DNA of 64,000 bases from Anaeramoeba flamelloides (GCA_027625915.1 JANTQA010000008.1:4581501-4645500), one strand, 5' to 3'; shown: positions 1 through 11,711, numbered from the stretch's first letter. The notes: generated from the sequence alone by a model not told the origin. Program-made: numbers and translations.

Positions 1-1295
1 AAGAACGTGTTTTTTTTTTTTTTTTGAAAGAGGGATTTTAGTGTCTAAAACTCATGTTTTGTTAACGAAACAGCTCAAAAATAAAGCTATACATCAAGTC
101 CAACAATCCTAAAATTCAGATTATTTGTTAATTGTTTAAATAGATATTACTATGTAATCTATAAAAAATCAATTTTATAAAATTTTTGTCTTTATATCAA
201 AAATATGCAATGAAGAAATATTAGAAAATATTTATCATTTTTTATGGGTCTTCTCTTCAATGAAAATGATAGGTTGATCTCACAAATTCATTAAATGTAA
301 TAAATCTCAATAATTTGATTTCAAATCAAGATTATATTAAAAATAATTTTCATTAATTAAAAATTGAAATCTTTGATTTTACACTTAAATTTATTAAAGA
401 AAGGAAATTTAATTCGAAGCGCATTTGGGAAGTAACTTACACTTCATTCTCAATAATCTAACAAAAAAAAAAAAAAGACTTTGTATGTATAACCCCTTAA
501 ATCCAAAAAAATAGAAGTAAAAGATCCAATTTCCAATTAAAAAATGATTGTACTTTAGTACTAGAAACTAAACACACAAGTTTTAAAGTTTTTAAAAACG
601 AGTATTTTTTGAGAACCAATAAAAGTTTGGTTTTTTCTTTTCTTCTCTTCTTTTCGAGAAATGTGATTTTTAAGAATAAAAAAAATCATATTAATAATTC
701 GTAAATACAAAGGATTAAAGAACAATCACAAATTGTTTTTGAATAATTCTGAAAAGAAAGACAATCGATTTGTCTGGGAAAAAAAGAAACGAAATAATCA
801 TTATCTTTAAATAATAAGAAAAAGAAGGTTGTTTATATTTTTTTTCAAAAATTTGGAATTTCAAGAAAAAAAAAAAAAATCAGCATAAAATCTGCACTCT
901 TCTTTCTTTTTTGATTTATAACCAATAGAAGACCAATCCAGAATTACAAGTTTGAGTAAGTAACCCAAATGTTCCGTATAAATATAATTTAGAGAATGGA
1001 ACAATTACCTTCCAAAAAAAAAATTGTGAAAAAAGATCTCAGAAATTCTCTCTAATATTTATTCTGCAAATTCTTTCTCAAAAAAAAAAAAACAACAACA
1101 AAATACAATTCTTCTCCAAATCTGGATTTTTAAACCAAAAAACAAGAACCCAAAAGGAAAGTCCAAAAGGAAACCCAACCTGTATTTTATCATTATTTGA
1201 AAAAAAGCAAAATTTTTCCATAATTTCATTTTTTAAAAATTTTTCCCTCAAAAAAAAAACTTTTCATTTTTACATTTTTCAAACTTTCAAACAAA
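1..1295. other. AT-rich intergenic DNA, upstream of the CinA/nucleotidyltransferase gene
   Basis: No gene is seen. The stretch consists of A and T runs, with a run of A-rich, C-containing sequence over about 1080-1290 that probably includes the 5' untranslated region of the gene starting at 1296. Nothing in it matched the repeat families found elsewhere in the window by eye. Confidence 0.5.
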
Positions 1296-2546
1296 ATGGT
1301 GAGTTTACCACAAGAATTAGTCAAAGAGTTCTATGAGAAACAATATGAAATTAGTGCGACCCTTGTTGGGTTTGGGGGTTATTTTTATTCCCTGTTAACG
1401 GGCATATCTGGAGGCAATGAATGTCTTGTTGATTTAAAAATTAGGAACGAAACTCTTTTTGACAAAATCAAAGACAAGCCTAACGAGAACAAGAGCAAGA
1501 ACCAGAATAACGATGAGGTGAATGAAAAAGCTGTTTTCCAAATTGCAGAAAGTTCAAGGGAAAAGACCCTAAGGAACAAAAGAGAAACGACCTCACCAAG
1601 CAATGTGCTCGGCATTGGTGGCCGCTGTGAGCTCGTTCCCAAGGACATGAAAGAGGACTACGGGGGCAATTTGTGTGTGACATCGCAAACAAAGCATATC
1701 CTCTCAAGTGTCAGGCTTGCCAAGGGCTTTCGAACAAGGACAGAAGAAGATGAATTTCTGTCACTAAACCTCTTATATTTGCTGTTTAAAATCATTAATT
1801 TCCCAAGGATCGATGAATTGCATTTATTAATCCAAGAAATGAGTGAAGAGGAGGACGACATTAAGTTTCGGATTGTTGATCAGGCGAATTTGTTTGATCA
1901 GCTTCTTGAATTACGATCGATCAACTATTTATACTATGGGCACCAGGAACAGTACATTGACTCTTGCAAAAAGATCATCACTTTAGATTCTCAAAAAAGC
2001 CTACCACCAAACGAAGTTTATTTAATTTTCCCAGGGTCATTCAACCCTTTACACAATGGCCATTTAGCATTATCAAATGCAGCCAAAAAAAAAATCAAGC
2101 AAATGACAAACAAAGACGTAAAAGTAATCTTTGAAACCTCTTTAACAAACCCAGACAAGCCCACAATCGACCAAAATGAATTCCATCGAAGAAGAAACCA
2201 ATTCCGTGCGCGTGGCAAACCTTATCTTTGTAGTTGCTGCCCTAGATTTCTTGACAAAATTTTATTTACAAGAAATTGCTATTACGTTATTGGCTTTGAT
2301 ACCTATACAAGGATGTTTGACAAAAAATATTTTAAGGATGCCAATGAAATAAATGATTTGCAATCCTTAATAATTTCTCATAACATTAAATTCATTGTTG
2401 GTGGCAGAGTAAATAATGGTAAATTTGAATATGATTTATCAAAAGTTAAGCTAAACCCATTGATGAAAGACCATTTTATTCAGCTCTCGGAAGATGAGTT
2501 TAGAATTGATGTTTCTTCAACAGAAATCAGAAACAGGAAAAAATAA
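1296..2546 (+). CDS. CinA C-terminal-like / nucleotidylyltransferase (NMNAT-like) two-domain protein
   Basis: A single-exon 416-residue protein. The C-terminal half (about 240-416) is an HxGH-superfamily nucleotidylyltransferase: GSFNPLHNGHLAL at 247-259 contains the nucleotide-binding H253-x-G-H256, and SSTEIR at 407-412 is the second signature, typical of nicotinate/nicotinamide mononucleotide adenylyltransferases. The N-terminal half (about 15-190) resembles the C-terminal amidase domain of CinA: a GGNECLVDLKI segment near 38-48 matches the family's GGG...LEA.VPYS region, and LGIGGRCELVPKD... followed by GGNLCVTSQT matches its later glycine and 'H..Q' strands. The same domain order is known from fungal and plant proteins described only as nucleotidylyl transferase superfamily. 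The inferred role is NAD(P)-related pyridine nucleotide metabolism or damage repair; the substrate is unproven. A Lys/Asn-rich insert (about 58-90) interrupts the CinA domain. The ATG is followed by GTGAGT, a cryptic donor look-alike, but the frame stays open through both domains, so no intron is called. Confidence 0.85.
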   Translation: MVSLPQELVKEFYEKQYEISATLVGFGGYFYSLLTGISGGNECLVDLKIRNETLFDKIKDKPNENKSKNQNNDEVNEKAVFQIAESSREKTLRNKRETTSPSNVLGIGGRCELVPKDMKEDYGGNLCVTSQTKHILSSVRLAKGFRTRTEEDEFLSLNLLYLLFKIINFPRIDELHLLIQEMSEEEDDIKFRIVDQANLFDQLLELRSINYLYYGHQEQYIDSCKKIITLDSQKSLPPNEVYLIFPGSFNPLHNGHLALSNAAKKKIKQMTNKDVKVIFETSLTNPDKPTIDQNEFHRRRNQFRARGKPYLCSCCPRFLDKILFTRNCYYVIGFDTYTRMFDKKYFKDANEINDLQSLIISHNIKFIVGGRVNNGKFEYDLSKVKLNPLMKDHFIQLSEDEFRIDVSSTEIRNRKK

Positions 2547-2844
2547 TTTATAATAATGAGTTTATTTGTCAATTGTTTTTCTCATTTTACGTTTATTCCG
2601 TTTTATTTATTTTTTTTTTTTGTAATGTGCTAATCAGAGTTATTATTAATCCCCTCGTTTATATTATGTAAATCGTTATTAATTAAAATGCACCTGAAAG
2701 AAATCATTAACATATTCTCTTGTTTTAGATCTCGGTTTATTATATTATTCTTTTATTTATTTCAAATATTATAATTATATTCTATTTGTGTCAGGGGTTA
2801 TATGGTGTTTATGCTTTTCAAAAAAAAATTTTTCAGATCATAAC

Positions 2845-2970
2845 AAACTCTTTTTCAGTCAGTGGTCCCCAGTTTTATTGAGTATTAAAATAAATTACAT
2901 GATTTTTATCCAATATTCTTTTCAGAATGATATTTCAATTTTTCGATTTGATCTTTTTTTCTACTTTAAT
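2845..2970 (+). repeat. R1-family element, 5' end only
   Basis: AAACTCTTTTTCAGTCAG followed by CCCCAGTTTTATTGA and an A/T-rich stretch matches the left ends of the longer R1 copies at 10.0, 20.1 and 40.0 kb. The downstream half could not be followed through poly-T sequence, so the copy looks truncated or heavily decayed. Confidence 0.5.
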
Positions 2971-3199
2971 TAATTTTTTTTTTTGTTTTTTTGCATTTAT
3001 TTTTTTTTTTAAATTTTTGTTTTTCTTTTAAGTTATATATTTTTTTTTTGTAATTCAATTTTTTTTTTGTTTTCTTAATCCTTTTTTATTTGGGACCTCA
3101 TTTTTTTTAAAGAAACCAAACTGGAAAAAAACTGAAGTTAAAAAACCCAAATAAACATTAAGATAATTGAAAATATGTAATAACTTTAAAAGTTTATAT

Positions 3200-3466
3200 A
3201 TTATCTGAAAAAATCTTTTCATTAACATTTTTTTCAGAGAAAGTTCATTAATAACAATCTGAAATTTCTCATTTGACACATTATGGTTCACTTTTTTTTT
3301 TTTAGTTTTATTTTTTTAATAATTTTTATAATATTAGAGTAGATATTTTTTTAAATAATTACCTTATAAATTATTAATAAGATTTAATAATTAGTTGCTA
3401 TTGAATACTAAAGGAGATTAATTTTTATTTTTCAATTTATTATTTTAAGGTGAGTCACAATTTTTT
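3200..3466 (-). repeat. R5-family non-autonomous element, reverse copy
   Basis: GTGAGTCACAATTTTTT at 3450-3466 is the reverse complement of the left end of R5 (46923-46939). Moving leftwards the sequence follows R5 in reverse: TTGAATACTAAAGGA, then the poly-T/TAGTTTTATT block, a decayed inner end at about 3268-3292, then TTTTTTCAG.GAAAGTTCA. The outer end of the element lies in poly-T sequence and could not be fixed. Confidence 0.6.
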
Positions 3467-4399
3467 ATAATGTCAACTCATTTTAAAATAAAAGGATACA
3501 ACTATCTAATCATCAATACTATTGAATTTGATGGTTATTAAGATAATTGATTATTTGTGATTTTCATTTTAATTATTCATTTTTTCATTTTTCATTTTTT
3601 TTCTTTTTGGATATTGAACAGTTGGAAAATGAAAACACAAGAAAAGAAGAAAAAAACTAATTTGTAAATAATCTAGTATTATAAAAATGGAAATAGTTGA
3701 AATTGAATTTGGAATGAGATGGATATAGGAATTAAGAAAGAAGGTTATTGGATTGATGTATAGATCAAAAAAAAGAGAAAAATAAAAAAAAAAAACAATG
3801 TAATCAAAATACCAAGATGAATCGTCGGTTTATCTTTAAAATGAGATTTTAAAGAATAAAAATTTGACTTGTAAAGAAATTTTAACCATCACCATGTTCA
3901 AAAGTTTTTTATTGTATTTATAATTTTTTTCTTTATAATTTACAAAACGAGATTTCTCATTTCTAATACAAGTGTATATCAATTTTTAAAATATTTATTT
4001 AATTTTTTATTGTTTTGTTTTATGGGGTTTTAAATATTCGTTTGAGTGTTTTTTTATGTTTTAAAGGCTTTCTAGGAGTTTATAATGATACTAAAATTAA
4101 TTTGATTCAATTATTAATAATTCTTGAAAAATTATGTAAACTTTTATTCGAAAAAGATTTTAGTTTCGGGAACAATAAAATAATGATTTTTCAGTTTTTT
4201 TACGATACAAGTAATACTTTTTTTTGTTTTATGAATCATTTCTTTTATTTAGGGTTTATCTATATAAATAATATAGTAGAGAGAAAAAAAATACCTGATA
4301 GATTTTTAATTGTAAATATTACGTAAATTGTTTATCGATTTCTTATATTTTAAATCAAATCATTTTTATAAATAACCAAATTTTATCAATCAATAATAA

Positions 4400-4715
4400 A
4401 CCTACCCAAAGTTCATTAAAGTGGTGGTGTATATACAATGATCAAGTAATTATTTGATAACCTAAGTAGATCAACTTATTTTGAAAAAAAGGGATTTTAT
4501 AGATGTTAACTAGAGTTGGGAAAATGATAATTTTTATTCTAGTTTTTTGATTGATCCAATGATGTTTTGAACAAGTTTATTTTCATTAATCATCATTCGA
4601 ATAAGTATATGGGCTTTAATTTCGAAAGTTAGCTTCTTAAAAAAAATCTTTTGATTTAAAATATAAGAAATTTTTCAACAATTTACCTAATATTCACAAT
4701 TAAAAATCGTATCTG
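4400..4715 (+). repeat. Diverged copy of the 37.2-37.5 kb repeat (R4)
   Basis: Shares with 37215-37475, in the same order, AAGTTCATTAA, a GATAAC.TAAGTAGATCA block, ATGATAATTTTT, CATTAATCAT.ATTC.AATAAGTA and ATTAAAAATC. Spacing is similar but many positions differ. No inverted ends were found around this copy, unlike the 37-kb one. Confidence 0.45.
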
Positions 4716-6865
4716 TTATTTTTTTTCAAGTCCAATATTTTTTTTCACTACTATAAATTATTTTATTATTAGCCACAAAACATTAAAAAAACTAAATTTT
4801 CAACTAGAGAATATATAAAAAGATTCAATTTATTTCCAATATTTTTTTTAATGAAAAATTCATAGAAGGATTTCTTTAGGTAATTGCCCCACATCTAGTT
4901 TCAAGGCAGAAGAATATTTTTGATATTAAAAGATTTTTTTTAGCTTTCTTTATTTATACGATCTAAAATTATTTTGAAGAATATTCAAAATTTAAAATAC
5001 ATAATAAAATAACAGGGGGGGTATAAAAATTAAAATAAATTCAAACTATTCAAATTAAAAATATTTTACTTTAGAGGTGAGGAATAAAAAGGTATTGTTT
5101 TTTTTTTTTTGTTTTTAATACTTGAAAAAAGATAGAACATGATTTTATCTTAAGGGACTAGTAATCTAATAAAAAAAACCCAAAAGTAAATTTAATAGCC
5201 AATTAAAAAAAAATTTACTATATCTTGAAATTTCAAAATAATGTGAAAATCTGATTACTAGAAAATCAAGCATAATTTAATGCTATTTTCAGAAATGAAT
5301 TATTTTTTATAAAAGAATTATCCAGTTTCTCATTTTTGAAAAATTCGAAATTCAAAATATTTCTGTATTATTTAAAATAAAAATATATTCTTTGAAGAAA
5401 AAAGAAATCTTATCCCTGAATAAATTTTACAAAAATATATTTTAAAAATAAAACCAACTAGTTCTAAAATAACAAAGTTTCAAAAATCTACTTATTTTCA
5501 AAAAATAATACAATAATTATTATAAACGTGAAAAAAATAGAATTTTTTATTTCATAAAACAGTTCAAATCAATTTTTTCTTTTTATTGAATAAAAAAAAA
5601 AACACAAAAAAAAAAAACCAAACAATTAAATTAATAATTCTCCCAAAATACTTTTTTAAAACCTGGATAATTTTAACTTATAATATAAAGAAATTATTTT
5701 TAATTTAATTATTTGAAATCAATAATTAATTACCCAATCTTAATTATTTCCGTGATTTATTAACAACCCAAGGATTAAATGTATAAATATACTTTACAAT
5801 TATCAGTCATTTTTTTTAAAGATTTTATAACCAATAATACTAGTTCAAATAAATAATTCTAATAATAAAAATAATAATAGATATTTTCAAAGAACTGATT
5901 TTAATAAAAACAGTTCCTTTTTTATATTTTTAATATATGGAAAAGAATACAGAAAGTTTTTTAAATTTCAAGAAATTTAATAAATATTTGTGAATAATAA
6001 AGATGATCAATTTTTTTAGCTCTTCAAGGATTCAATATTTGATTTATTGTTATTGTATTTTTAAAATAAGATTAAAAGTTCCTAGTGTCGCTCGTTCATA
6101 AAGAATCTCTGAAATTACTAAAAGTGGGATTTCATAAAAATAAAAAGGTTTTGTAAATTTTTATTTTTCCGATTTGATCTTCGAATCCCAACAAAAAAGG
6201 ATCAGATCTTTGGGCTGAAAATTCCATTGGAAAAATGAAATCTTTTAAAAATGATTATTCATCTCTCTAAAGTTGACAAATGAAGTTGCATATCGTTTTT
6301 AATTGTAACCTTATGTAAATAATTACTCTATTACCTTTGAGGAAAAAAAGAAATAAGAGTTACTAGTCCCTTAAGACTGGCAGTCTGAAAGAATTCAGTT
6401 TCTGGTTATCTTTCATATTTTTTCAAATTTCAAATACTTGATAAAAACTTTTATAATCCCAAAAAAAGGGAAAAAAAAATCATTAACAAAAGATAAACAT
6501 TTTGGATTGATTCGAATTTTTCAAAGTTCTCGAAAAGAAAAATATCTATTGACTTTAAATAACCTGAAAATCTTTTTATGAAAACATAAAAGTGGAAAGT
6601 TATTTAAATTACAATGTTTTTTAAAGTTGAACTTGTAAATTAGATTCATTCGAAAGTTTTTGAATTTTGATCTTGTTATTCCTATCAAAATTGGGAACAA
6701 TTTCTCAAAAACATAAGAGTTTTCAAGTCACAACAAGTGCCAAAATTATTGTACTTTTTTTATCAATAAAGAATTCATTTTTTCTCATTTTGCTATTAAA
6801 ACCCAAACAATTCTTTTTTTCACCTCAAAAAAAAAAAGAAAGAAAAAAAAAACAATAATCTTCGA

Positions 6866-8590
6866 ATGACAAACCAAAAAAAAGAAACAATAACTTTTGG
6901 CTATTTAGAGTCTATGTCCAAGAATTTTTTCCATTCAATAGAAACACCATTCAAATCACCAATCAGAATGCTTACGTCTTGTAATTCAAATATTTGTTTT
7001 GTTCTTGAGAATGGGGAATGTTGGGAGCACAAGTTAGCTTATTCAGCGAGTAATTTTGTACTTACAAAATTTATCAAGCATGACATTGAACCGATTGACC
7101 GATGCGCAAGTGGTTATTCACATTACTTGTTGATTTCCAAAAGCGGCTCTGTTTATGGGAGGAACATTAATTCGTTTCATTATGGGCAGATGGGCTCTGG
7201 AGAAAACATAAACTTTACAAAACCAACCAAAATCAAATTCTTTGACAAGCTAAAAAAAGAAGAAGGAATTGAAGTTGTTGATGTGAAAGGAGCTGTATAT
7301 TCCAGTTTTTATTTGTGTAATAATGGAGATTTATATTCTTCGGGGTACAACAATAGTGGTGAATGTCTTCTACCAAAATGGAATCAGAATTATTTCACTC
7401 CAGAGTTGGTAACCAAAAATGTGAAAAAAATATGGGGAGAAAATTATTCTTGGAAAGCCTTTTTCCAAACAAATGATAACAAAGTGTTTTGTAAAACCAA
7501 TAGTTTTCAAGGAAATCCAAGGTTCTTTGAAGTTTCGAGTTTACCGATTTTCAAGGATCAAATCATTTTGGAAGTTGCTTCGTCTTGTTCCACCATGTTA
7601 CTTTTAACACAATCAACAAATTCTGAAAAGCAATTTTTACATTATACAACAAACATTTACCAACACTCGACGTATCATAAAGTTGATCTTACTGGGGTAA
7701 ATTCGCCCCTGAAAGGCATCTCTTCTTCTCAAAGCCACTTTCTGACTACGACACAGAATAATGACATCTATTGCTTGAGGAACAAAGCATTGCATCAAAT
7801 TACCAATGGCGTACCTGAAATGGAAGGTGAATTTAATCGTGAAAGGTATGTTGCATGCTCTTGTTCATGTGGATTTTCTGCTTCTGTGGTCCCATCCTCA
7901 AAATGCTCAATAAGTAATGACTTGCTGCAGTTATATCAAAACCAAACATTTGTTGACTGTGAAATCGCACAAGGAATCAAAGGCCATAAAGTTTGGGTCG
8001 AATTAAGGCTATCAAAGACAATCAAGGAAATCCAAGAGACTATTTTGCAAGCGCAGTGGGGAAAGGAGAAAATTGACAGCTTAATGCATTGGGTTTATTC
8101 AAATAGTTATAGAGGGATCAAGCAAATTAAAGAATTTGGTGGGCTCACTTCAAATCCAAATTTGTATAAAAATTCAATCAAAAGTGATCTGTTGGCACTC
8201 TATAAAAATGAAGAAACCAAAAACTTCACCATAAAAGTGAAAATAGACGACGAGGACCAGGACGACGAAAATGAGGAAGACGAAGATTTTGAAGAAATCC
8301 CAGTGCATAAATTCATTTTAATAGCAAGATCTGGCTTGTTTCGGGAAATGTTTAAAACGTTAAATGAAAACGAAGAAGACAATTCTGTAAAGGACTTTTC
8401 TGGCAAGACACCCGAATCTCTTGAAATTTTTTTTAAATATTTATATACCAACACTCTTGAATTGACAGCAGACGATGACCCACAATTAACAGTAGAAGAA
8501 TTGGAAGACGCTTCTGAATATTACCAATTAACTGAAAAACTTTCATTGCAAAATGAAATTAGGAAAATAAAAAAGCAATTTAAGCTTTAA
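6866..8590 (+). CDS. RCC1-repeat / BTB domain protein
   Basis: A 574-residue single-exon protein. Residues about 5-345 form a degenerate RCC1-like beta-propeller, with repeated blocks ending in short hydrophobic-Gly-x-hydrophobic-Tyr strands (for example SGSVYGRNINSFHYGQMG and NGDLYSSGYNNSGEC). Residues about 350-440 (LLQLYQNQTFVDCEI, then HKVWVELRLSK) look like a worn BTB fold. Residues about 450-560 are a clearer BTB/POZ: NFTIKV, an acidic insert DEDQDDENEEDEDFEE, IPVHKFILIARSGLFREMF, then SLEIFFKYLYTNTLEL. Proteins of this class are usually Cullin-3 adaptors or scaffolds. Substrate binding by the propeller is inferred from the family and was not seen directly. The acidic insert sits in the first BTB loop, between strand and helix. 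The stop codon is doubled (TAA TAA). Start: ATG at 6866, directly after an A-rich leader. Confidence 0.85.
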   Translation: MTNQKKETITFGYLESMSKNFFHSIETPFKSPIRMLTSCNSNICFVLENGECWEHKLAYSASNFVLTKFIKHDIEPIDRCASGYSHYLLISKSGSVYGRNINSFHYGQMGSGENINFTKPTKIKFFDKLKKEEGIEVVDVKGAVYSSFYLCNNGDLYSSGYNNSGECLLPKWNQNYFTPELVTKNVKKIWGENYSWKAFFQTNDNKVFCKTNSFQGNPRFFEVSSLPIFKDQIILEVASSCSTMLLLTQSTNSEKQFLHYTTNIYQHSTYHKVDLTGVNSPLKGISSSQSHFLTTTQNNDIYCLRNKALHQITNGVPEMEGEFNRERYVACSCSCGFSASVVPSSKCSISNDLLQLYQNQTFVDCEIAQGIKGHKVWVELRLSKTIKEIQETILQAQWGKEKIDSLMHWVYSNSYRGIKQIKEFGGLTSNPNLYKNSIKSDLLALYKNEETKNFTIKVKIDDEDQDDENEEDEDFEEIPVHKFILIARSGLFREMFKTLNENEEDNSVKDFSGKTPESLEIFFKYLYTNTLELTADDDPQLTVEELEDASEYYQLTEKLSLQNEIRKIKKQFKL

Positions 8591-10009
8591 TAAATCAGCC
8601 AATAGAAGAATGTAATAATAATTTCTCATTCTCAATTCTTTGGTAATATCAAAAAAAAAAAAAAAAAAAGCAATAATTAAAATAAAAAATAAAGTTGAAT
8701 TTGTCATTAAAATGTTTTTTCAAAATAAATGACCATTTTTGCAAGAATGCTACCAATTGAACATTTATTATCTAATCACATAAACAGTTATATATAGCTC
8801 AGATTTTAATTAATAACATTGTCCACACTTAGAATAAAATTATCTCTTAGTAATTTCATTTGTTCATTTTATTTTAATTTTTAATTTTGTATAAAATCAA
8901 ATAAAAGTTCATAATTTGTATTGTTAAAGTTGTGTGAAATATTTCCCAAAAAAAGTTTTAGGAACCAAAATAAAAGAAAAGATCTACAGATTAGTGGTGT
9001 TTAACTTTTTAATTTCTAAAAGATATTCCAACAAATACTATTTAAAAAATAGAAAAAAAAAACAAGAATAAAATAGTACATTTTTTTTTATCAATTTTAA
9101 ATGATTTTCCCTTATATTTAAAATGTCTTTTACTAAAAATTTCCAAGTTATATTCATTTGATATTTTTTTAAAAAAATTGAAACAAACACAACATAAAAC
9201 AAAAAAAAATAAAAAAAGTTTATTATTGTTTATAACTTTTCTCTAAAATTCACTTTTTTAAGAATTGACAATAATCTCTCAATAATTGGCAAGTGTTGAC
9301 TAGATTTTTTAAAAAAAGGATAATTTGAATCAAAGGGGTAAAAGATAGATAACAGAAAATTAATTCTTAATAATTCTTTTATTTTGTATTTTTTTTTTTA
9401 GATTTTATCCTATATCATCTGTGAAACGTTCTGTTCTTCAGTATGAAAACGAATCTTTATCAGTTTTAAACAGAACACATACAATTAATAAAAAAAAATA
9501 ATAAAAAGACTAAAAAAAAAAAAAAAATTATTTATTTAATTTAGTTTGTTTGGAAAAATTTTTCCCAATTAGTTAATTTTTTTTTTGATTGTAGTTTTGT
9601 ATTAACTTTTTAAAATTATTCAAATATATATATATATAAACAATTCAATATTTATCTTTCCAATTGCAAATATAACCAGATCTTATGTATCCAAATTGAT
9701 ATTATTTAAACAATATAACTCATTATTTTATTTAAAGTTGTTCGTTTATTACCAAATGTCTCATATTAGAAAATCTCAATAGAATATGTGATACAAAACC
9801 AATTTACTATTGCATTTTTCTGATGAAAATGAATTTTCAATATTTATTTTTAGATTATTAGAAATTTTTTTTTTTGATAAAAAATATTATATTTTCTTCT
9901 GAAACTTATTTAAGCGGAAATTTCTACATTTGCGTGAAAGTTCTTCAATTTGAAATCTTCCATCAAGATGGGACAACTGTTTTTATGATGATAAATACAT
10001 TTTTTAACT
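8591..10009. other. AT-rich intergenic DNA
   Basis: No gene or recognised repeat. A possible polyadenylation signal AATAAA occurs at 8681-8686, about 90 bases after the RCC1-BTB stop codon. A short (AT)n tract lies near 9628-9640. The rest is A and T runs. Confidence 0.4.
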
Positions 10010-10583
10010 AAACTATTTTTTGGTTAAAGTAGGCCCCTTTTATTTGAAGAATTAGTTTATATTCTATATGTTTAATTTAATATCCATTATCAAAATATAT
10101 TTTGAATTTTTATATCAACATCATTTTTTATAATTTATTTATTTTTTTTTTTTTTGTTTTCCTTTTTTTATATTATTTTTTCATTTCTTTTCTTTTTTTT
10201 TTTTTTTTTTAAATTCAATTTGAAAAAAAAAAATGTTTTAAAACTACCAAATCAAATTTATGAAAATTGAGACTTGCTATTTTTGAAAAAATCAGATATT
10301 GACTTAATATTAAAAAATCTTATTGTCAACAATTTTAATTTTCGAAAAGAAATTGTGAAATTTTGAAGGATACATTTCTTTGAAAATAAGTCAAAAAAAT
10401 TTTTTTTTAAACATTTGATTTTTTTGAAATTTATGGTTTGTTCAGCCCTTTTTTTACGAATATCAATTCTTTTATGAATAGTATTATTCCTCTTATTTCT
10501 AAACTTTCTTATGTTGGCTGATTCTTAAAAATAGTGAATTTTTTATTTTTGGTTGTGAACATTTGAGTGAAATGGGTTTATTT
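10010..10583 (+). mobile_element. R1 non-autonomous DNA element, copy a
   Basis: About 575 bp with no coding potential. The left end AAACTATTTTTTGGTTAAAG and the right end TTTGAGTGAAATGGGTTT are imperfect inverted repeats. The interior follows the copies at 20.1 and 40.0 kb in order: a T-rich tract with interspersed C, GAAATTTATGGTTTGTTCAG, then CCTCTTATTTCTAAAC, then GATTCTTAAAAAT, then the right end. It is directly followed by an R3 copy. Confidence 0.7.
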
Positions 10584-10589
10584 TCATAA

Positions 10590-11132
10590 CTAAATGAATT
10601 TTTTTTAAAAATGGAAAAACCACATTTGTTAGTGGAGATATTGGTTTGTTTACTATATTAAATCAATTAAAATAGTAATTTTGATTAAATCAATGGCTTT
10701 TACCTTTATTTTGTAATATTTATATTGGAATATTAGCAAAAAATTAAAAAAAAAACACTTTTTTTTAGAGAAAACAATTCACAATCAATATCAAAAAAAA
10801 AATAAAAAAGGGTAATAACAAAAATTTTTTTTTTAAACAATGAAATACAGTTATTGTTTTCGATTATTTTTGAAAAGTTTGTAGAAATTAAATAAGTTAG
10901 TAAAGGTGTTTTTTTAGGTCAAAAAGAATATAAAAAATGCAATTTTAGGTAATAAATATCAGATAAAAGAGAGATCAGAAAATTAAACAAATTATATTTA
11001 TGTAATAAGATACTCACAAACAAATTGAATTATTATAAAAATCCAATACAATATTAGTTAATTATTTGGTATTTAAATATTACATTAAATTGGGATATTT
11101 CAAAATAAATTTGCCACTCTTTTTTGTTAATA
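10590..11132 (+). mobile_element. R3 non-autonomous DNA element, copy b, left end lost
   Basis: Matches the intact R3 at 48525-49101 in order: TTTGTTAGTGG, TTTTTAAACAA..AAATACAGTTAT, a CAATTTTAG..A block, ATATCAGATAAA, AAATTGAATTATTAT, then AAAATAAATTTGCC. The right end TGCCACTCTTTTTTGTTAATA at 11112-11132 is a decayed form of the R3 terminal repeat. The left terminal repeat is missing where the copy abuts R1a. Confidence 0.65.
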
Positions 11133-11143
11133 GCACATATATC

Positions 11144-11711
11144 AACTCTTTCCCACTCAAACTTTACTGTTTTCCTTGAAAAAATAAAATAGTTTCACAA
11201 TATTTCAAAGATATACTTTTTAAAATGAAACTTCATTTTTCAGATTAGATAATTTTTTATAATTGTTTAATAATTTATTCAAATTATTTTTTGCTTTTTG
11301 CTTTTTTCTTTAATTTAGTCACATTTTCTTTTTAAAAGTTAAAAAAAAAAAAAAAAAAAAAAAAATTTAAAATCAAAAATTAACTTACAGAAAATTGAGG
11401 GTATTTAATTTCTTTTAAAAGGGGTATATTTTCAATTAAAAAACCTTTCGGTTAACAATTGTGATTTTCTCGAAGAAATTGTGAATTTTTTTAAAAGATG
11501 TTTCAATGAATGTGAACACAAAAAATTATTTTATCATTTTCTTGATCTAAAAAACTTATAGATGGTGAAAAATATTTTTTCAATGAATATATACTCTTAT
11601 CCCAAGTTTATAATTTTTCTTAATTAAAAAAAATCATATATTAGCCATTCTTAAAAAAAAATTAAATTTTTCAAATTTGGCTAGAAAAAATTGGGTGGAA
11701 TGGAGTTTACT
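11144..11711 (+). mobile_element. R1 non-autonomous DNA element, copy d
   Basis: Ends AACTCTTTCCCACTCAA (left) and GGGTGGAATGGAGTTTAC (right) are inverted repeats of the R1 type. The interior shares a TTAACAATT..GATTTTC..AGAAATTGTGAA block with copy a, then AAACTTATAGATGG, then GCCATTCTTAAAA. It is more decayed than the other copies and begins 12 bp after the end of R3b. Confidence 0.6.

Larger units (their letters stand above)
2547..6865. other. Gene-poor AT-rich interval with degraded repeats
   Basis: No gene is supported. It contains a truncated R1-type end (2845-2970), an R5-type element in reverse (about 3200-3466) and a diverged repeat (4400-4715) that matches the core of the foldback at 37.1-37.5 kb. 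The short open frame at 4015-4326 is Phe/Ile/Asn-rich, has no recognisable motif and lies in AT-rich sequence, so it is not called. The rest is A and T runs with nothing visible. Confidence 0.5.

Noticed and set aside
1296-1305. ATG followed by GTGAGT as a splice donor right after the start codon
   Set aside because: The frame continues through a complete two-domain protein with recognisable motifs, so no splicing is needed.
4015-4326. 103-codon open frame in the first large gap
   Set aside because: Composition follows the AT-rich background (Phe, Ile, Asn, Leu), with no motif and no plausible splice partners.
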